From positions 1 to 64,000 of the forward strand of contig NZ_NPKQ01000003.1 of the NCBI RefSeq assembly GCF_008329525.1: a stretch of DNA of 64,000 nt, in the 5' to 3' direction. Below, piece by piece: positions 52,677 through 61,557 of this stretch. The position numbers and the translations under genes are program-made. The notes beneath the pieces are model-generated. The model had not been told where the DNA came from. It saw only the letters and a program-made list of their open reading frames with translations, and ran no database searches. Every line of letters begins with the position of its first letter. The stretch's first letter is position 1. This DNA comes from Tardiphaga sp. P9-11 (GTDB lineage: Bacteria; Pseudomonadota; Alphaproteobacteria; Rhizobiales; Xanthobacteraceae).

Positions 52677-53825
52677 TTACTTCGCCGGAACGTATTTGCC
52701 GTCCTTTACCGTCAGCAGGATCCGCGAGCGGTCGTCGACGCCGTTGCGGTCTTTTTCGGTGTAGTTGTAGACGCCCTGGGTCGCGGCGATTTCCTTCTCA
52801 GACATCAACGCCTGGCGGATGGCGTCGCGGAATTCCGGCGTGCCGGGCTTGGCGGTCTTCAGCGCCACAGGCACCACGCGCTTGAGCACTTCGAATACGT
52901 CATAGGCGTGACCGGCGAACTGGCTGCGGCTATTGGCGCCATACTTGGCTTCATAGGCAGTGTTGAGTTCGAGGCCGGGCTTCTTGGTCTGCGCCGTATC
53001 CGGCTGGCCTTCCGGATACATCACGGGGCCCGCAGCCATCAGCACGCCTTCGGCGGATTTGCCGGCGATACGGATGAAGTCACTCGAGGCAGCGCCATGG
53101 GTCTGATAGATCAACCCCTTGTAGCCGCGGTCGCGCAGTTCGGACTGTGGCATGCCGGCGCCCGTGCCGGCGGCGCCGATCAGAATCGCATCGGGATTGG
53201 CGGCGATCAGCTTCAGCGCCTGACCGGTAATCGACGTATCCGGACGTGCGAAACGCTCGTCGTCGACGATGGACATGCCCATCGCCGATGTCTGGGCCTT
53301 GAGGTCGTTGAACCACAGGTCGCCATAGGAATCCGAATAGCCGACATAACCGATGGTTTTGACGCCATGGGCCTTCATGTGGTCGTACATGACCTTGCCG
53401 ACAATCTCGACCGGCTGCGGCATGTCCACCGACCATTTCACGCGCGCCGGCGTGAACGGCATCGGCGACAGGCTGAAATGCGGCACACCGGCTTCATTGG
53501 CGACCGCCGACATGGCGACCGAAGACGGCACGATCGACGAACCGACCATGATGTCGGCCTTGGACTCCGACACGAAGCGGCGCGCATTGGTGGTGGCGAT
53601 GGACGGATCGCCGCCATCGTCGAGCACGATCAGCTTCAGCGGCACGCCGCCGATCTCCTTGGGCACGAATTCCAGCGCGTTGCGCTCAGGCACGCCCAGC
53701 GCGGCGGCGGGGCCCGTGGTGGAGATGCTGATGCCGATGGTGATGTCGGAGGACTGGGCCTTCGCCGGGACGGCGATGGCCAGCGAGGCGGCAACGGCCG
53801 CGATCGCCAGATGAAGCTTGGACAT
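52677..53825 (-). CDS. ABC substrate-binding protein, probable CouP-like (copy 1)
   Basis: Peripla_BP_6 protein of 382 residues with signal peptide ending VPAKAQ near residue 24 and mature start ITIGISISTTGPAAALG. Very similar to the next gene upstream (54027) over the full length, for example GVPERNALEFVPKEIGGVPLK. In R. palustris the corresponding protein CouP binds p-coumarate and related phenylpropenoids. ATG 53825 has only a weak GAGAAA site. A terminator at 53932 separates it from copy 2. Confidence 0.85.
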   Translation of the reverse strand: MSKLHLAIAAVAASLAIAVPAKAQSSDITIGISISTTGPAAALGVPERNALEFVPKEIGGVPLKLIVLDDGGDPSIATTNARRFVSESKADIMVGSSIVPSSVAMSAVANEAGVPHFSLSPMPFTPARVKWSVDMPQPVEIVGKVMYDHMKAHGVKTIGYVGYSDSYGDLWFNDLKAQTSAMGMSIVDDERFARPDTSITGQALKLIAANPDAILIGAAGTGAGMPQSELRDRGYKGLIYQTHGAASSDFIRIAGKSAEGVLMAAGPVMYPEGQPDTAQTKKPGLELNTAYEAKYGANSRSQFAGHAYDVFEVLKRVVPVALKTAKPGTPEFRDAIRQALMSEKEIAATQGVYNYTEKDRNGVDDRSRILLTVKDGKYVPAK

Positions 53826-53931
53826 GTGGTTTGTTTCTCTGAACTCTTGTGACTGCGAACTGCGCCGACAGCAGCGGCATTGCCGACCATCGTTGCGCAG
53901 GTTGTGACCGCACGAAGGCTCGCGCAGCACG

Positions 53932-53963
53932 AAAAAACCGGCCTCTGGGCAGAGGCCGGTTTT
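53932..53963 (-). terminator. Terminator between the two binding-protein copies
   Basis: AAAACCGGCCTCT (53934-53946) pairs perfectly with AGAGGCCGGTTTT (53951-53963), loop GGGC. On the minus strand the stem ends in TTTTTT, so it terminates transcripts of the upstream copy at 54027; the copy at 52677 then needs its own promoter. Confidence 0.85.
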
Positions 53964-54026
53964 GGTATCGGAAAATGCCGGGGAAGCAAAGGGCACGAAA
54001 TGCCCAGGATCCCCGTCAGAAGCGCA

Positions 54027-55175
54027 TCACTGGGCGAGAACGTATTTGCCGTCTTTCACCGTCAGCAAGATGCGCGAACGCTCATCGAGGCCATACCGAT
54101 CTTTTTCCGTGAAGTTATAGACGCCCTGCGAGGCGGCAATTTCCCTCTCCGTCAGCAACGCCTGGCGGATCGCCTCGCGGAACTCGGGTGTGCCGGGCTT
54201 GGCGGTCTTCAGCGCCGTCGGGATCACCCGCTTCAGCACTTCGAAGGCGTCGTAGGAGTGGCCTGCGAACTGGCTGCGGCTGTTGGGGCCATATTTGGCT
54301 TCATAGGCGCTGTTGAGCGCCATACCGGGCTTCTTGGTCAGTGCCGTGTCCGCCTGGCCTTCCGGATACATCACCGGGCCGGAGGCCATCAGCACGCCCT
54401 CGGCCGCCTTGCCGGCGATGCGGATGAAGTCCATCGAGGCGGCGCCGTGGGTCTGATAGATCAGGCCCTTGTAGCCCTTGTCGCGCAGTTCGGTCTGCGG
54501 AAGTGCTGCCGCGGTGCCGGAAGCGCCGACCAGGATCGCGTCAGGGTTGGCAGCGATCAGTTTCAGCACCTGGCCGGTGACCGACGTATCTGGGCGGGCA
54601 AAGCGCTCTTCCGCCACAATATTGATACCCATCGGCACCGCCTGGGTCTTGAGATCGTTGAACCACAGATCGCCGTAGCTGTCGGAATAACCGATATAGC
54701 CGATGGTCTTGATGCCCTTCGACTTCATGTGGTCGTACATCACCTTGCCGACGATCGGCACGGGCTGTGGCATGGCCACGGACCACTTGGCACGTTCAGG
54801 CGTAATCGGCAGCGGCGACAGGGCGAAATGCGGGATACCGGCTTCGTTGGCCACGTTGGACACAGCAATGCTGGTTGGCGTAACCGCCGAGCCCAGGATG
54901 ATGTCGGCTTTGGATTCGGTGACGAAGCGGCGGGCGTTGGTGGTCGCGGTGGTCGGATCGCCGCCATCGTCGAGCACGATGATCTTGAGCGGGACTCCAC
55001 CGATTTCCTTCGGCACGAATTCGAGCGCATTGCGCTCGGGGATGCCCAGCGCGGCCGCCGGGCCCGTCGTTGACGTGGTAATGCCGATGGTGACGTCGGA
55101 CGTCTGGGCAAAAGCCGGTGCGGCGAATGCCAGCGAGGCGGCAACGGCCGCGATCGCCAAGTGATGCTTGGTCAT
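54027..55175 (-). CDS. ABC substrate-binding protein, probable CouP-like (copy 2)
   Basis: Peripla_BP_6 protein of 382 residues, signal peptide ending PAFAQ near residue 24, mature start VTIGITTSTTGPAAALG. It differs from copy 1 at scattered sites, for example VTPTSIAVSNVANEAGIPHFALSP against VPSSVAMSAVANEAGVPHFS, so ligand preference may differ. GGAGGGAG precedes ATG 55175. It follows the SDR gene of the couA operon after a 127-base gap with a stem-loop. Confidence 0.86.
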   Translation of the reverse strand: MTKHHLAIAAVAASLAFAAPAFAQTSDVTIGITTSTTGPAAALGIPERNALEFVPKEIGGVPLKIIVLDDGGDPTTATTNARRFVTESKADIILGSAVTPTSIAVSNVANEAGIPHFALSPLPITPERAKWSVAMPQPVPIVGKVMYDHMKSKGIKTIGYIGYSDSYGDLWFNDLKTQAVPMGINIVAEERFARPDTSVTGQVLKLIAANPDAILVGASGTAAALPQTELRDKGYKGLIYQTHGAASMDFIRIAGKAAEGVLMASGPVMYPEGQADTALTKKPGMALNSAYEAKYGPNSRSQFAGHSYDAFEVLKRVIPTALKTAKPGTPEFREAIRQALLTEREIAASQGVYNFTEKDRYGLDERSRILLTVKDGKYVLAQ

Positions 55176-55250
55176 GGGTCTCTCCCTCCAGGTTATTTTT
55201 ATGTGTCAGCTAAATCAAAGTTCGGCTGGCTTATCAGCCCCTTCTTTAGG

Positions 55251-55287
55251 TCAGTGCGCCCGTACCGGTAAAGGGCTGGCGCACTGA
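55251..55287 (-). terminator. Stem-loop between SDR and binding-protein copy 2
   Basis: TCAGTGCGCC (55251-55260) and GGCGCACTGA (55278-55287) form a perfect 10-bp stem with a 17-base loop. No T-run follows on the minus strand, so partial termination or mRNA processing is more likely than full termination. Confidence 0.45.
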
Positions 55288-55302
55288 TCGTTTGCCGCAG
55301 GC

Positions 55303-56064
55303 TTAACGGGGCGCCATGCGCAGCGATGCGTCGAGCCTGACGACCTCGCCGTTCAGATATGGATTGTCGATCATGTGCAGTGCGAGAGACGCGAACTCGT
55401 CGGCATGGCCGAGCCGGCGCGGGAACGGGATCGCCGCAGCGAGACTGTCCTGCGCCTCCTGCGGCAGGCCGGCCAAAAGCGGCGTCATGAACAGGCCCGG
55501 CGCGATGGTCAGCACGCGAATGCCGAACTGGGCCATTTCGCGGGCGATGGGCAGTGTCATGCCGACGATGCCGCCCTTGGAGGCAGAATAGGCGGACTGG
55601 CCGATCTGACCGTCATAGGCCGCCACCGAGGCCGTCGAGATCACAACGCCGCGCTCGCCGGTCTCCAGCGGCTCCAGTTTGGACATCGGGTCCGTTGCCA
55701 AGCGGATCATATTGAACGAGCCGATCAGGTTGACGCGGATCACCTTGTCGAAATCGCCGAGCGCCATAGGACCATCGCGACCGATCACGCGCTTGGCAAC
55801 GCCGATGCCGGCGCAATTCACCAGCACGCGCGCCGGGCCGTGCGCCTTGGCGGCGGCTGCAACCGCGGCTTCAGCGGAGGCGGCGTCGGAGACGTCGCAG
55901 GAAATGGCGACGCCGCCGATTTCCTTGGCGACAGCCTCGGCGAGTGTCGTGTTGAGATCGAGCAGTGCGACCTTCGCGCCTTGCGCCGCGAGCTTGCGGG
56001 CGGTTGCCGCGCCGAGGCCGGATGCGCCGCCGGTGACGATGGCGGATTGGTTCTTCAGTTGCAT
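55303..56064 (-). CDS. Short-chain dehydrogenase, probable 3-hydroxyacyl-CoA dehydrogenase
   Basis: SDR of 253 residues resembling type-II 3-hydroxyacyl-CoA dehydrogenase: cofactor motif TGGASGLGAATA, Asp38-like LLDLN (NAD preference), NCAG, the loop around PMALGDFDKVIRVNLIGSFN, active-site VISTASVAAYDGQIGQSAYSASKGG. GGGAGG precedes ATG 56064. Directly downstream of couB, it may oxidise the 3-hydroxy-3-arylpropanoyl-CoA formed by the hydratase, implying a beta-oxidation-like side-chain route. Confidence 0.82.
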   Translation of the reverse strand: MQLKNQSAIVTGGASGLGAATARKLAAQGAKVALLDLNTTLAEAVAKEIGGVAISCDVSDAASAEAAVAAAAKAHGPARVLVNCAGIGVAKRVIGRDGPMALGDFDKVIRVNLIGSFNMIRLATDPMSKLEPLETGERGVVISTASVAAYDGQIGQSAYSASKGGIVGMTLPIAREMAQFGIRVLTIAPGLFMTPLLAGLPQEAQDSLAAAIPFPRRLGHADEFASLALHMIDNPYLNGEVVRLDASLRMAPR

Positions 56065-56113
56065 AGTGTCCTCCCGTACTTCGATTTCTTTGCCCCTCGC
56101 TGGCGGCTTTCAA

Positions 56114-57997
56114 TCAGATCGCAATCACCTTCGCAGCTTCTGGATTCCCATAGATGTTATCGATCAACACCGCGCGATGCTCCAGCACAGCGCGCTGATT
56201 GACCGAGCCCTTATCCGTGACCTCGCCGCGATCGATCGACAACGGCGTTTCGAGCAGCACGGCCCTCGCGATGCGTGTCGAGGAGCCAGTGGCGCCTGCC
56301 ATGAAGCGTCCGAGGCGCTCACGGAACGCGTCGCGGACGATCGGATCATTGGCCGCAGCGGCGAAATCGCCTGCCGGCAGATCGGGATTGACGGTACGGC
56401 AGCCATCGAGATCGAGGATCACCAAAGCCGCGAGTTCGTCGCGGTTGATGCCCGTGATCACCACATCGCGCACCAGCGGCGCGCAAGTGCCGACGAAGCG
56501 TGCGCGCAGCGGGCCAACACTGACCCAGGTGCCGCTGCCGAGCTTGAAGTCCTCGGAGATGCGACCGTCGAAATCAAAGCCTGCAGAAAGATTATCGGGA
56601 TCAACTGCTTTCAGCGCATCGCCGAAAATGTAATAGCCTTCCTCGTCGAACGCCTTCGCGGTCAGTTCCGGCTCGCGCCAATAGCCCGGCGTGATGTTCG
56701 GCCCCTTGGCGCGCACTTCCATCTTGCCGTTGTTCGGCACCAGCTTGGCATCGTTGCCCGGCACCGGGAGACCGACATGGCCGGACCGACTCGTCACGGG
56801 ATTGACGCACATGAAGAAGGGCGAGGTCTCGGTGGCGCCAAGACCCGTCAGCATCGGCACGCGCACACCCGTGGTCTGTACTGATAGTTCGTCGAGACTG
56901 TCCCAGACATAGGCCGACAGCGCCGCGCCCGAGAAGAACATCGCGTGCAGCCGCGCAAAAAATTTCTGGCGGAGTTCGCCGTCCTCGCGCAAATAGGGCA
57001 GCAGGGACTCGTAGCCCTTGGGAACGTTGAAATAGACGGTCGGCGAGATCTCGCGAAGATTGCGGATGGTCTGCTCGATGCCCGCCGGCGTCGGCTTACC
57101 CTCATCGAGATACATAGAGCCGCCATTGAACAGCGTCAGCCCTATATTGTGATTGCCGCCAAACGTATGATTCCACGGCAGCCAGTCGATGATGACAGGC
57201 GGCTCGTCCTTCAGGAAAGCCAGCGTGTCACGCAGCATGATCTGGTTGGCGCACATCATGCGCTGTGTGTTGATCACAGCCTTCGGATTACCTGTCGAGC
57301 CCGAAGTCAGCAAAAACTTGGCGATCGAGTCAGGACCGATCGCAGCGTTCGCAGCGTCGAGATTGGCTGCCTCCTGCGTCGTCAGAAGCTCGGAGAGCCT
57401 TGTCACACCGCGATCCGGCAGCATGCCGCGGGACACGACGACTTCGACATCGGCCGGGACATTAAAGCGGACCGCATCCGCGAACACGTCGCCGTCGTCG
57501 ACGAAGATCAGCCCCGGCGTCAGCAGCTTCATGAGATAGCCGAGCTTGCCATAATCCTTCGACACCAGCGAATAGGCCGGCGATACCGGCGCATAGGGAA
57601 TGCCAGCATAGAGCGCGCCGAAGGCGATCAGCGCGTGATCGACGGAATTGCCCGAGAGAATGACGATGGGCTTGTCGGCCGACAACCCCCGCGCCAGCAG
57701 CGCTGAAGCGATGTGGCGCGCCGTATCCAACATCTGCGCGTATGTGACTTCACGCCAGCCGCCGCCTTCCGCGCGCTCGGCCATGAAAACGCGATCCGGC
57801 GTCTCTCTAGCCCAGTGATGCAGATAATCGGTAACGCGTTCCGGATAGTCGCCGATGACATTGGTCGGCCGTAGATAGATGGTGCCGTTATCGTGGCGCT
57901 CGATGGTGACCGCGGGATCGCCATAGGAAATGGAGCGCAATGGATGCGCCGCCTCTGCCCTCTTGGTCTGATTGCTCTTTTCCGCACTTGGAGACAT
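56114..57997 (-). CDS. couB: Feruloyl/p-coumaroyl-CoA synthetase (CouB-like)
   Basis: Adenylate-forming CoA ligase of 627 residues of the feruloyl-CoA synthetase type, which activates hydroxycinnamates at the cost of ATP. The core motif is LLTSGSTGNPKAVINTQ near residue 230, IDWLPWNHTFGGNHNIG follows, and the motif GRISEDFKLGSGTWVSVGPLR is specific to this subclass. ATG 57997 has GGGTGGG upstream (an in-frame GTG at 58006 is the alternative). The gene lies 59 bases after couA in the same operon. Confidence 0.9.
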   Translation of the reverse strand: MSPSAEKSNQTKRAEAAHPLRSISYGDPAVTIERHDNGTIYLRPTNVIGDYPERVTDYLHHWARETPDRVFMAERAEGGGWREVTYAQMLDTARHIASALLARGLSADKPIVILSGNSVDHALIAFGALYAGIPYAPVSPAYSLVSKDYGKLGYLMKLLTPGLIFVDDGDVFADAVRFNVPADVEVVVSRGMLPDRGVTRLSELLTTQEAANLDAANAAIGPDSIAKFLLTSGSTGNPKAVINTQRMMCANQIMLRDTLAFLKDEPPVIIDWLPWNHTFGGNHNIGLTLFNGGSMYLDEGKPTPAGIEQTIRNLREISPTVYFNVPKGYESLLPYLREDGELRQKFFARLHAMFFSGAALSAYVWDSLDELSVQTTGVRVPMLTGLGATETSPFFMCVNPVTSRSGHVGLPVPGNDAKLVPNNGKMEVRAKGPNITPGYWREPELTAKAFDEEGYYIFGDALKAVDPDNLSAGFDFDGRISEDFKLGSGTWVSVGPLRARFVGTCAPLVRDVVITGINRDELAALVILDLDGCRTVNPDLPAGDFAAAANDPIVRDAFRERLGRFMAGATGSSTRIARAVLLETPLSIDRGEVTDKGSVNQRAVLEHRAVLIDNIYGNPEAAKVIAI

Positions 57998-58056
57998 TGG
58001 TCCCACCCTATGTGTTTCGTCCTGGTGTTCTTGTTATTTTTGTTTGTCGTCGTCGT

Positions 58057-58851
58057 TCAGGTCGGCTTGACCTTGCCGGTCTTGCGATCCAGGAAATCCC
58101 GAATGCGATTTTTCGCTTCCTGATCGTTCTGCGCCACTGAGGCCATCAGCGCTTCCAGCATTAAACCTGTTTGTGGGCTGGCTTCGGCGATTAGCGGCAA
58201 GGCTTGCAGCACGGCGAAATTTGTCAACGGCGCGTTCTGCGCCACGCGCTCGGCAAGTTCGATCGCCTTGGGCAACGCGCCACCGGCTTCTGTCAGATAC
58301 TGCGCGAAGCCGAGCGCTGCGCCTTCCTCCGCCTTGTAGACGCGGCCGGTCAGCATCATATCGGCCATCCGGTGCACGCCGATCAGCCGCGGCAACCTCA
58401 TCGAACCGCCACCACCAACGAAGATGCCGCGGCTGCCTTCCGGCAGCGCATAGTAGGCCGAGGGGTCGGCGACGCGGATGTGCGCGGAGCATGCGAGTTC
58501 AAGGCCACCACCGATCACGGCGCCCTGCAAGGCAGCAATCACCGGCACGCGGCAATGCTGGATGATGTCGAACACCCGGTGCCACATCCGCGAATGCATC
58601 AGACCCGCTGTGGCGTCGCGTTCGGTCAGTTCGGATAGATCGAGGCCGGCAGAAAAATGCCCGCCGATGCCATGCACCACTACCGCGCCGACCTCGTCCG
58701 GCAGCGACGCGAAACAGCGCTCGATCTCCAGGATCAGCCCATCGTTCAACGCATTGCGTTTGGCCGGACGGTTCAGCCCCACGACCAGCACGAGGCCCTG
58801 GGTTTCGATCTGGAGCATGGAGGCAGCAGCAGCGGGGACGGCTTGGTTCAT
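58057..58851 (-). CDS. couA: p-Coumaroyl-CoA hydratase, crotonase family (CouA-like)
   Basis: Crotonase-family enzyme of 264 residues at the head of the couA-couB operon. The oxyanion-hole regions are GIGGHFSAGLDLSE and VIAALQGAVIGGGLELACSA. Both hydratase glutamates appear present, one in GGGLELACS and one in YYALPEGSRGIF. The vanillin-forming hydratase-lyases, as I recall, have a serine in place of the first. That favours hydration without direct aldehyde release, matching the SDR downstream. A TTATA-N3-TATAA palindrome lies about 30 bases before its ATG. Confidence 0.85.
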   Translation of the reverse strand: MNQAVPAAAASMLQIETQGLVLVVGLNRPAKRNALNDGLILEIERCFASLPDEVGAVVVHGIGGHFSAGLDLSELTERDATAGLMHSRMWHRVFDIIQHCRVPVIAALQGAVIGGGLELACSAHIRVADPSAYYALPEGSRGIFVGGGGSMRLPRLIGVHRMADMMLTGRVYKAEEGAALGFAQYLTEAGGALPKAIELAERVAQNAPLTNFAVLQALPLIAEASPQTGLMLEALMASVAQNDQEAKNRIRDFLDRKTGKVKPT

Positions 58852-58879
58852 GGGCGCGATTAGGTCCTAGTGAGAATAA

Positions 58880-58892
58880 TTATATTTTATAA
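58880..58892. promoter_or_regulatory. Candidate CouR operator at the couA promoter
   Basis: TTATA-TTT-TATAA, a perfect inverted repeat immediately upstream of couA. The extended minus-strand reading GTTATAAAATATAATTAT matches the site at 62659 (GTTATATGTTATAATCAT) in 14 of 18 positions. Confidence 0.65.
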
Positions 58893-59023
58893 CGAATAGG
58901 GCGTAAGTCAATCTTGCGGTGCAATAAGCCTCTTCCTTCAATCTAATATGGGCGTCCGGCCCGCGAGAGCGACCCGGCCGCGCCAAGTGCAGGAAAGTAA
59001 GCGCGATCCGCGCAGCACAGGCC

Positions 59024-59488
59024 TCACAGCACCTGATGCACCGCAAGCTCCACCCGATCCGGATGCCGCGTGCCAACGCCGATGAACAGATTCTGCATCA
59101 GCCAGCGATAGTTGGGACGCCCTGTCTCGAACCTCGGCACCGAGCGGAAATAGATCAGAGCGGGATCGACGGCCTCGCCACGCGCGATGCGATCGAGCGC
59201 CTCCTTTGGCCCGAAGCGGACGCCGATATTCTCGATATAGATAATAGCGCCGTCATCGAGTTCGAATGTGTATTTCGCTTCAAGCTCGGTAAAGCCATCC
59301 GGGCGGATGACCTGGAAATCCGCGCCGCTTGGATGGATCGTGCCCTTGATGCCCTCGCCCTGCACGGTCCCGCCAAGGACCGGGATGACGCGACGGATGC
59401 CATATCCGAGATCGCCGGCCACGATCGGCGTGCCGACCTTGATCGACAGGCTGAAGACATATTTCGTCGCAAGCTGCGGTGTCGTCAT
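59024..59488 (-). CDS. DUF3237 family protein
   Basis: Protein of 154 residues of the DUF3237 type: FSLSIKVGTPIVAGDLGYGIRR, a central VLGGTVQGEGIKGTIHPSGADFQVIRPDG and the C-terminal IYFRSVPRFETG with NYRWLMQNLFIGVG. These are predicted beta-barrel proteins often found in aromatic catabolic clusters; the function is unknown. ATG 59488 lies four bases after the TRAP large-subunit stop, so it is cotranscribed with the TRAP genes. It is followed by a 172-base gap before couA. Confidence 0.82.
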   Translation of the reverse strand: MTTPQLATKYVFSLSIKVGTPIVAGDLGYGIRRVIPVLGGTVQGEGIKGTIHPSGADFQVIRPDGFTELEAKYTFELDDGAIIYIENIGVRFGPKEALDRIARGEAVDPALIYFRSVPRFETGRPNYRWLMQNLFIGVGTRHPDRVELAVHQVL

Positions 59489-59492
59489 GATG

Positions 59493-60803
59493 TCATCCAA
59501 TCATCCGCATCGGCAACCAGGTCGCAATCAGCGGGAACAGGATCAGCAGCACGAGACGGATCAGGTCGGTAACCACGAATGGCAGCACGCCTTTGAATAT
59601 CGTCGACATGCTGACGTCCTTGATCACACTCTTGATGACGAAGACGTTCATGCCGACCGGCGGGTGAATCAGACCGAGCTCGACGGTCATGACGATGACG
59701 ATGCCGAACCAGATCGGATCGAAACCAAGCGCCATGATCACCGGAAACACGATCGGCACGGTGAGGATCACCATGGCCATGGCATCCATCAAGCAACCGA
59801 GCACCAGATACATCAGGAGGATCAGCGCCAGCACGCCGTAGGGGCCGATGCCGAGGCCGGTGAGAAACTCGGTGACGTGCTGCGGGGTCTGGGTAATGGT
59901 GAGAAAATAGCCAAAGCACAGCGCACCGATGAGCACAGTGAACACGGCGGCCGCGGTCCGCGTCGCTTGCAACAGTGACTGCAGAATGCCGTCCTTGTTC
60001 AGTTTGCCGCGCAGTACGCCGATGATGAAGGCGCCCACGGCGCCGACCGCACCGGCTTCAGTCGGAATGAAGAAGCCACCATAGAGGCCGCCGATCACGA
60101 AGATGAACAGCAGCAACGGCGACCAGACGTCGCGGATCGCCGCCGCGCGCTCGCGCCACGAGGCTTTCGGTCCAGCCGGCAAGAAGCCCGGCTTGACCAC
60201 GCCGATGATCGCAATGGTGATCATGTGCATGACGATGGCCAGCAGGCCCGGCACGATGCCGGCAATGAACAGCTTGCCGATGTCCTGCTGGGTGATGATG
60301 CCGTAGACCGCGAGCACCGTGGACGGCGGCAGCATGGCGCCGAGCGTGCCACCAACCGCAATCACACCAGTGGCGAAGCTCTGCGGATAATTGAAACGGC
60401 GCATCTCGGGATAGGCGACGGCAGAGAATGTCGCGGCGGTGGCGACCGACGAGCCGGAGATCGCAGCAAAACCACCGCAGGCCGCGATCGTCGCAATACC
60501 CAATCCGCCCTTCCAGTGGCCGACAAAAGTGTTGGCGGCGCGAAACAGTTCGCGACTGATGCCGGACACCGAGACGAAGGCGCCCATCAGGAGGAACATG
60601 GGGATCACGCCGAAGGAATAATCCGTCACCGTGCGCATGGTGGTCTGGCCGACCAGTTTCAGCGCCGGCGCAAAGCCCGTGAGATAGCCGAAGCCCGTGA
60701 TGCCCACGAGGCCCATCGCCATGCCCACCGGCACGCGCAGCAGCATCAGCACAAACAGGCTGACAAAGCCGATGACGGCAACCGCTTCATTGCTGAGGTC
60801 CAT
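59493..60803 (-). CDS. TRAP transporter large permease (DctM/TarM-like)
   Basis: Large TRAP membrane subunit of 436 residues with about 12 hydrophobic segments and the family stretches FVLMLLRVPVGMAMGLVGITG, the SGSSVATAATFSAVAYPEM pocket and GCLMDAMAMVILTVPIVFPV. The start ATG 60803 lies five bases after the DctQ stop. By synteny with R. palustris as I recall it, it is the TarM component of the TarPQM aromatic-acid transporter. Confidence 0.9.
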   Translation of the reverse strand: MDLSNEAVAVIGFVSLFVLMLLRVPVGMAMGLVGITGFGYLTGFAPALKLVGQTTMRTVTDYSFGVIPMFLLMGAFVSVSGISRELFRAANTFVGHWKGGLGIATIAACGGFAAISGSSVATAATFSAVAYPEMRRFNYPQSFATGVIAVGGTLGAMLPPSTVLAVYGIITQQDIGKLFIAGIVPGLLAIVMHMITIAIIGVVKPGFLPAGPKASWRERAAAIRDVWSPLLLFIFVIGGLYGGFFIPTEAGAVGAVGAFIIGVLRGKLNKDGILQSLLQATRTAAAVFTVLIGALCFGYFLTITQTPQHVTEFLTGLGIGPYGVLALILLMYLVLGCLMDAMAMVILTVPIVFPVIMALGFDPIWFGIVIVMTVELGLIHPPVGMNVFVIKSVIKDVSMSTIFKGVLPFVVTDLIRLVLLILFPLIATWLPMRMIG

Positions 60804-60808
60804 GCGAC

Positions 60809-61375
60809 TTACTCTGCCGTCTTGATTTTGGGTTCGTGCATCTCTTCCGGATGGAAGATCAGCCTGTAAGTGCGGATCGCGATCAGCAGCACCGCCGAGA
60901 CGTCGCCAATCCATGACAGCAGAAAGAACGGCCAGACCGGCAGTTGCAGATCCATGGTGACGATGTGGCTCGAATAGGTGTCCACCACCTTGTCAAACAG
61001 CGTGTAGGTCTGCACCGTGACGACGAACAGCAGCACCAAGGTTGCGAACACATCGATCCAGCGCTGATATTTCGGCGTGGCATTCGCCCAGACCAGATCG
61101 ACGGTGATGTGCGAGCCGCGATAAGACGTCGCGGCGATGCCCCAGAAGATCAGCACGCCAAGCATGAACTGACCGATATTATAGTAATCGGGAATCGTGA
61201 CCGCAAAGAATTTGCGCATGAACACCGCGATGAAGGTGTTCAGCGCGACGATACCGACGAAGAACGCGGCGATCCATTCGATGGAATCGATAAAGCGATC
61301 CATCACGTTCTTGCGGGGCGCATCCGGCGGAATGCCGAGGGCGCTTGATTGGGAGATTTCGGACGTGGCGGTCAT
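60809..61375 (-). CDS. TRAP transporter small permease (DctQ/TarQ-like)
   Basis: Small TRAP membrane subunit of 188 residues with four hydrophobic segments and the family motif FWGIAATSYRGSHITVDLVW near residue 80. It couples the binding protein to the large permease. It is separated from the DctP gene by a 182-base gap that is largely filled by a palindromic repeat at 61416-61552. Confidence 0.9.
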   Translation of the reverse strand: MTATSEISQSSALGIPPDAPRKNVMDRFIDSIEWIAAFFVGIVALNTFIAVFMRKFFAVTIPDYYNIGQFMLGVLIFWGIAATSYRGSHITVDLVWANATPKYQRWIDVFATLVLLFVVTVQTYTLFDKVVDTYSSHIVTMDLQLPVWPFFLLSWIGDVSAVLLIAIRTYRLIFHPEEMHEPKIKTAE

Positions 61376-61415
61376 GATGGTTTTGATTTCAGGTTATCGT
61401 TCTGGGCGACAAGCT

Positions 61416-61552
61416 CGTCATTCCGGAGCGTGCGAGCCTCGCTCGCGTGAACCCAGAATCTCGATGTGGTGCAACCTCTGGTGCCAAACAGCTCGGGATT
61501 CCGGGTTCGCTTCATCCGCGCCAACGCGCGAATGAAGCGCCCCGGAATGACG
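61416..61552. repeat. Second copy of the palindromic repeat, inside the TRAP operon
   Basis: CGTCATTCCGGAGCG (61416-61430) and CGCCCCGGAATGACG (61538-61552) are inverted copies with one mismatch, the same core (GTCATTCCGG) as the repeat at 48210-48360. The interior differs. It separates the binding-protein gene from the permease genes and could fold into a large hairpin in the transcript. Confidence 0.75.
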
Positions 61553-61557
61553 ATCGA

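Noticed and set aside
55187-55206. GGTTATTTTTATGTG as another CouR site ahead of binding-protein copy 2
   Set aside because: It matches only one half of the TTATA-N3-TATAA motif and has no inverted symmetry.
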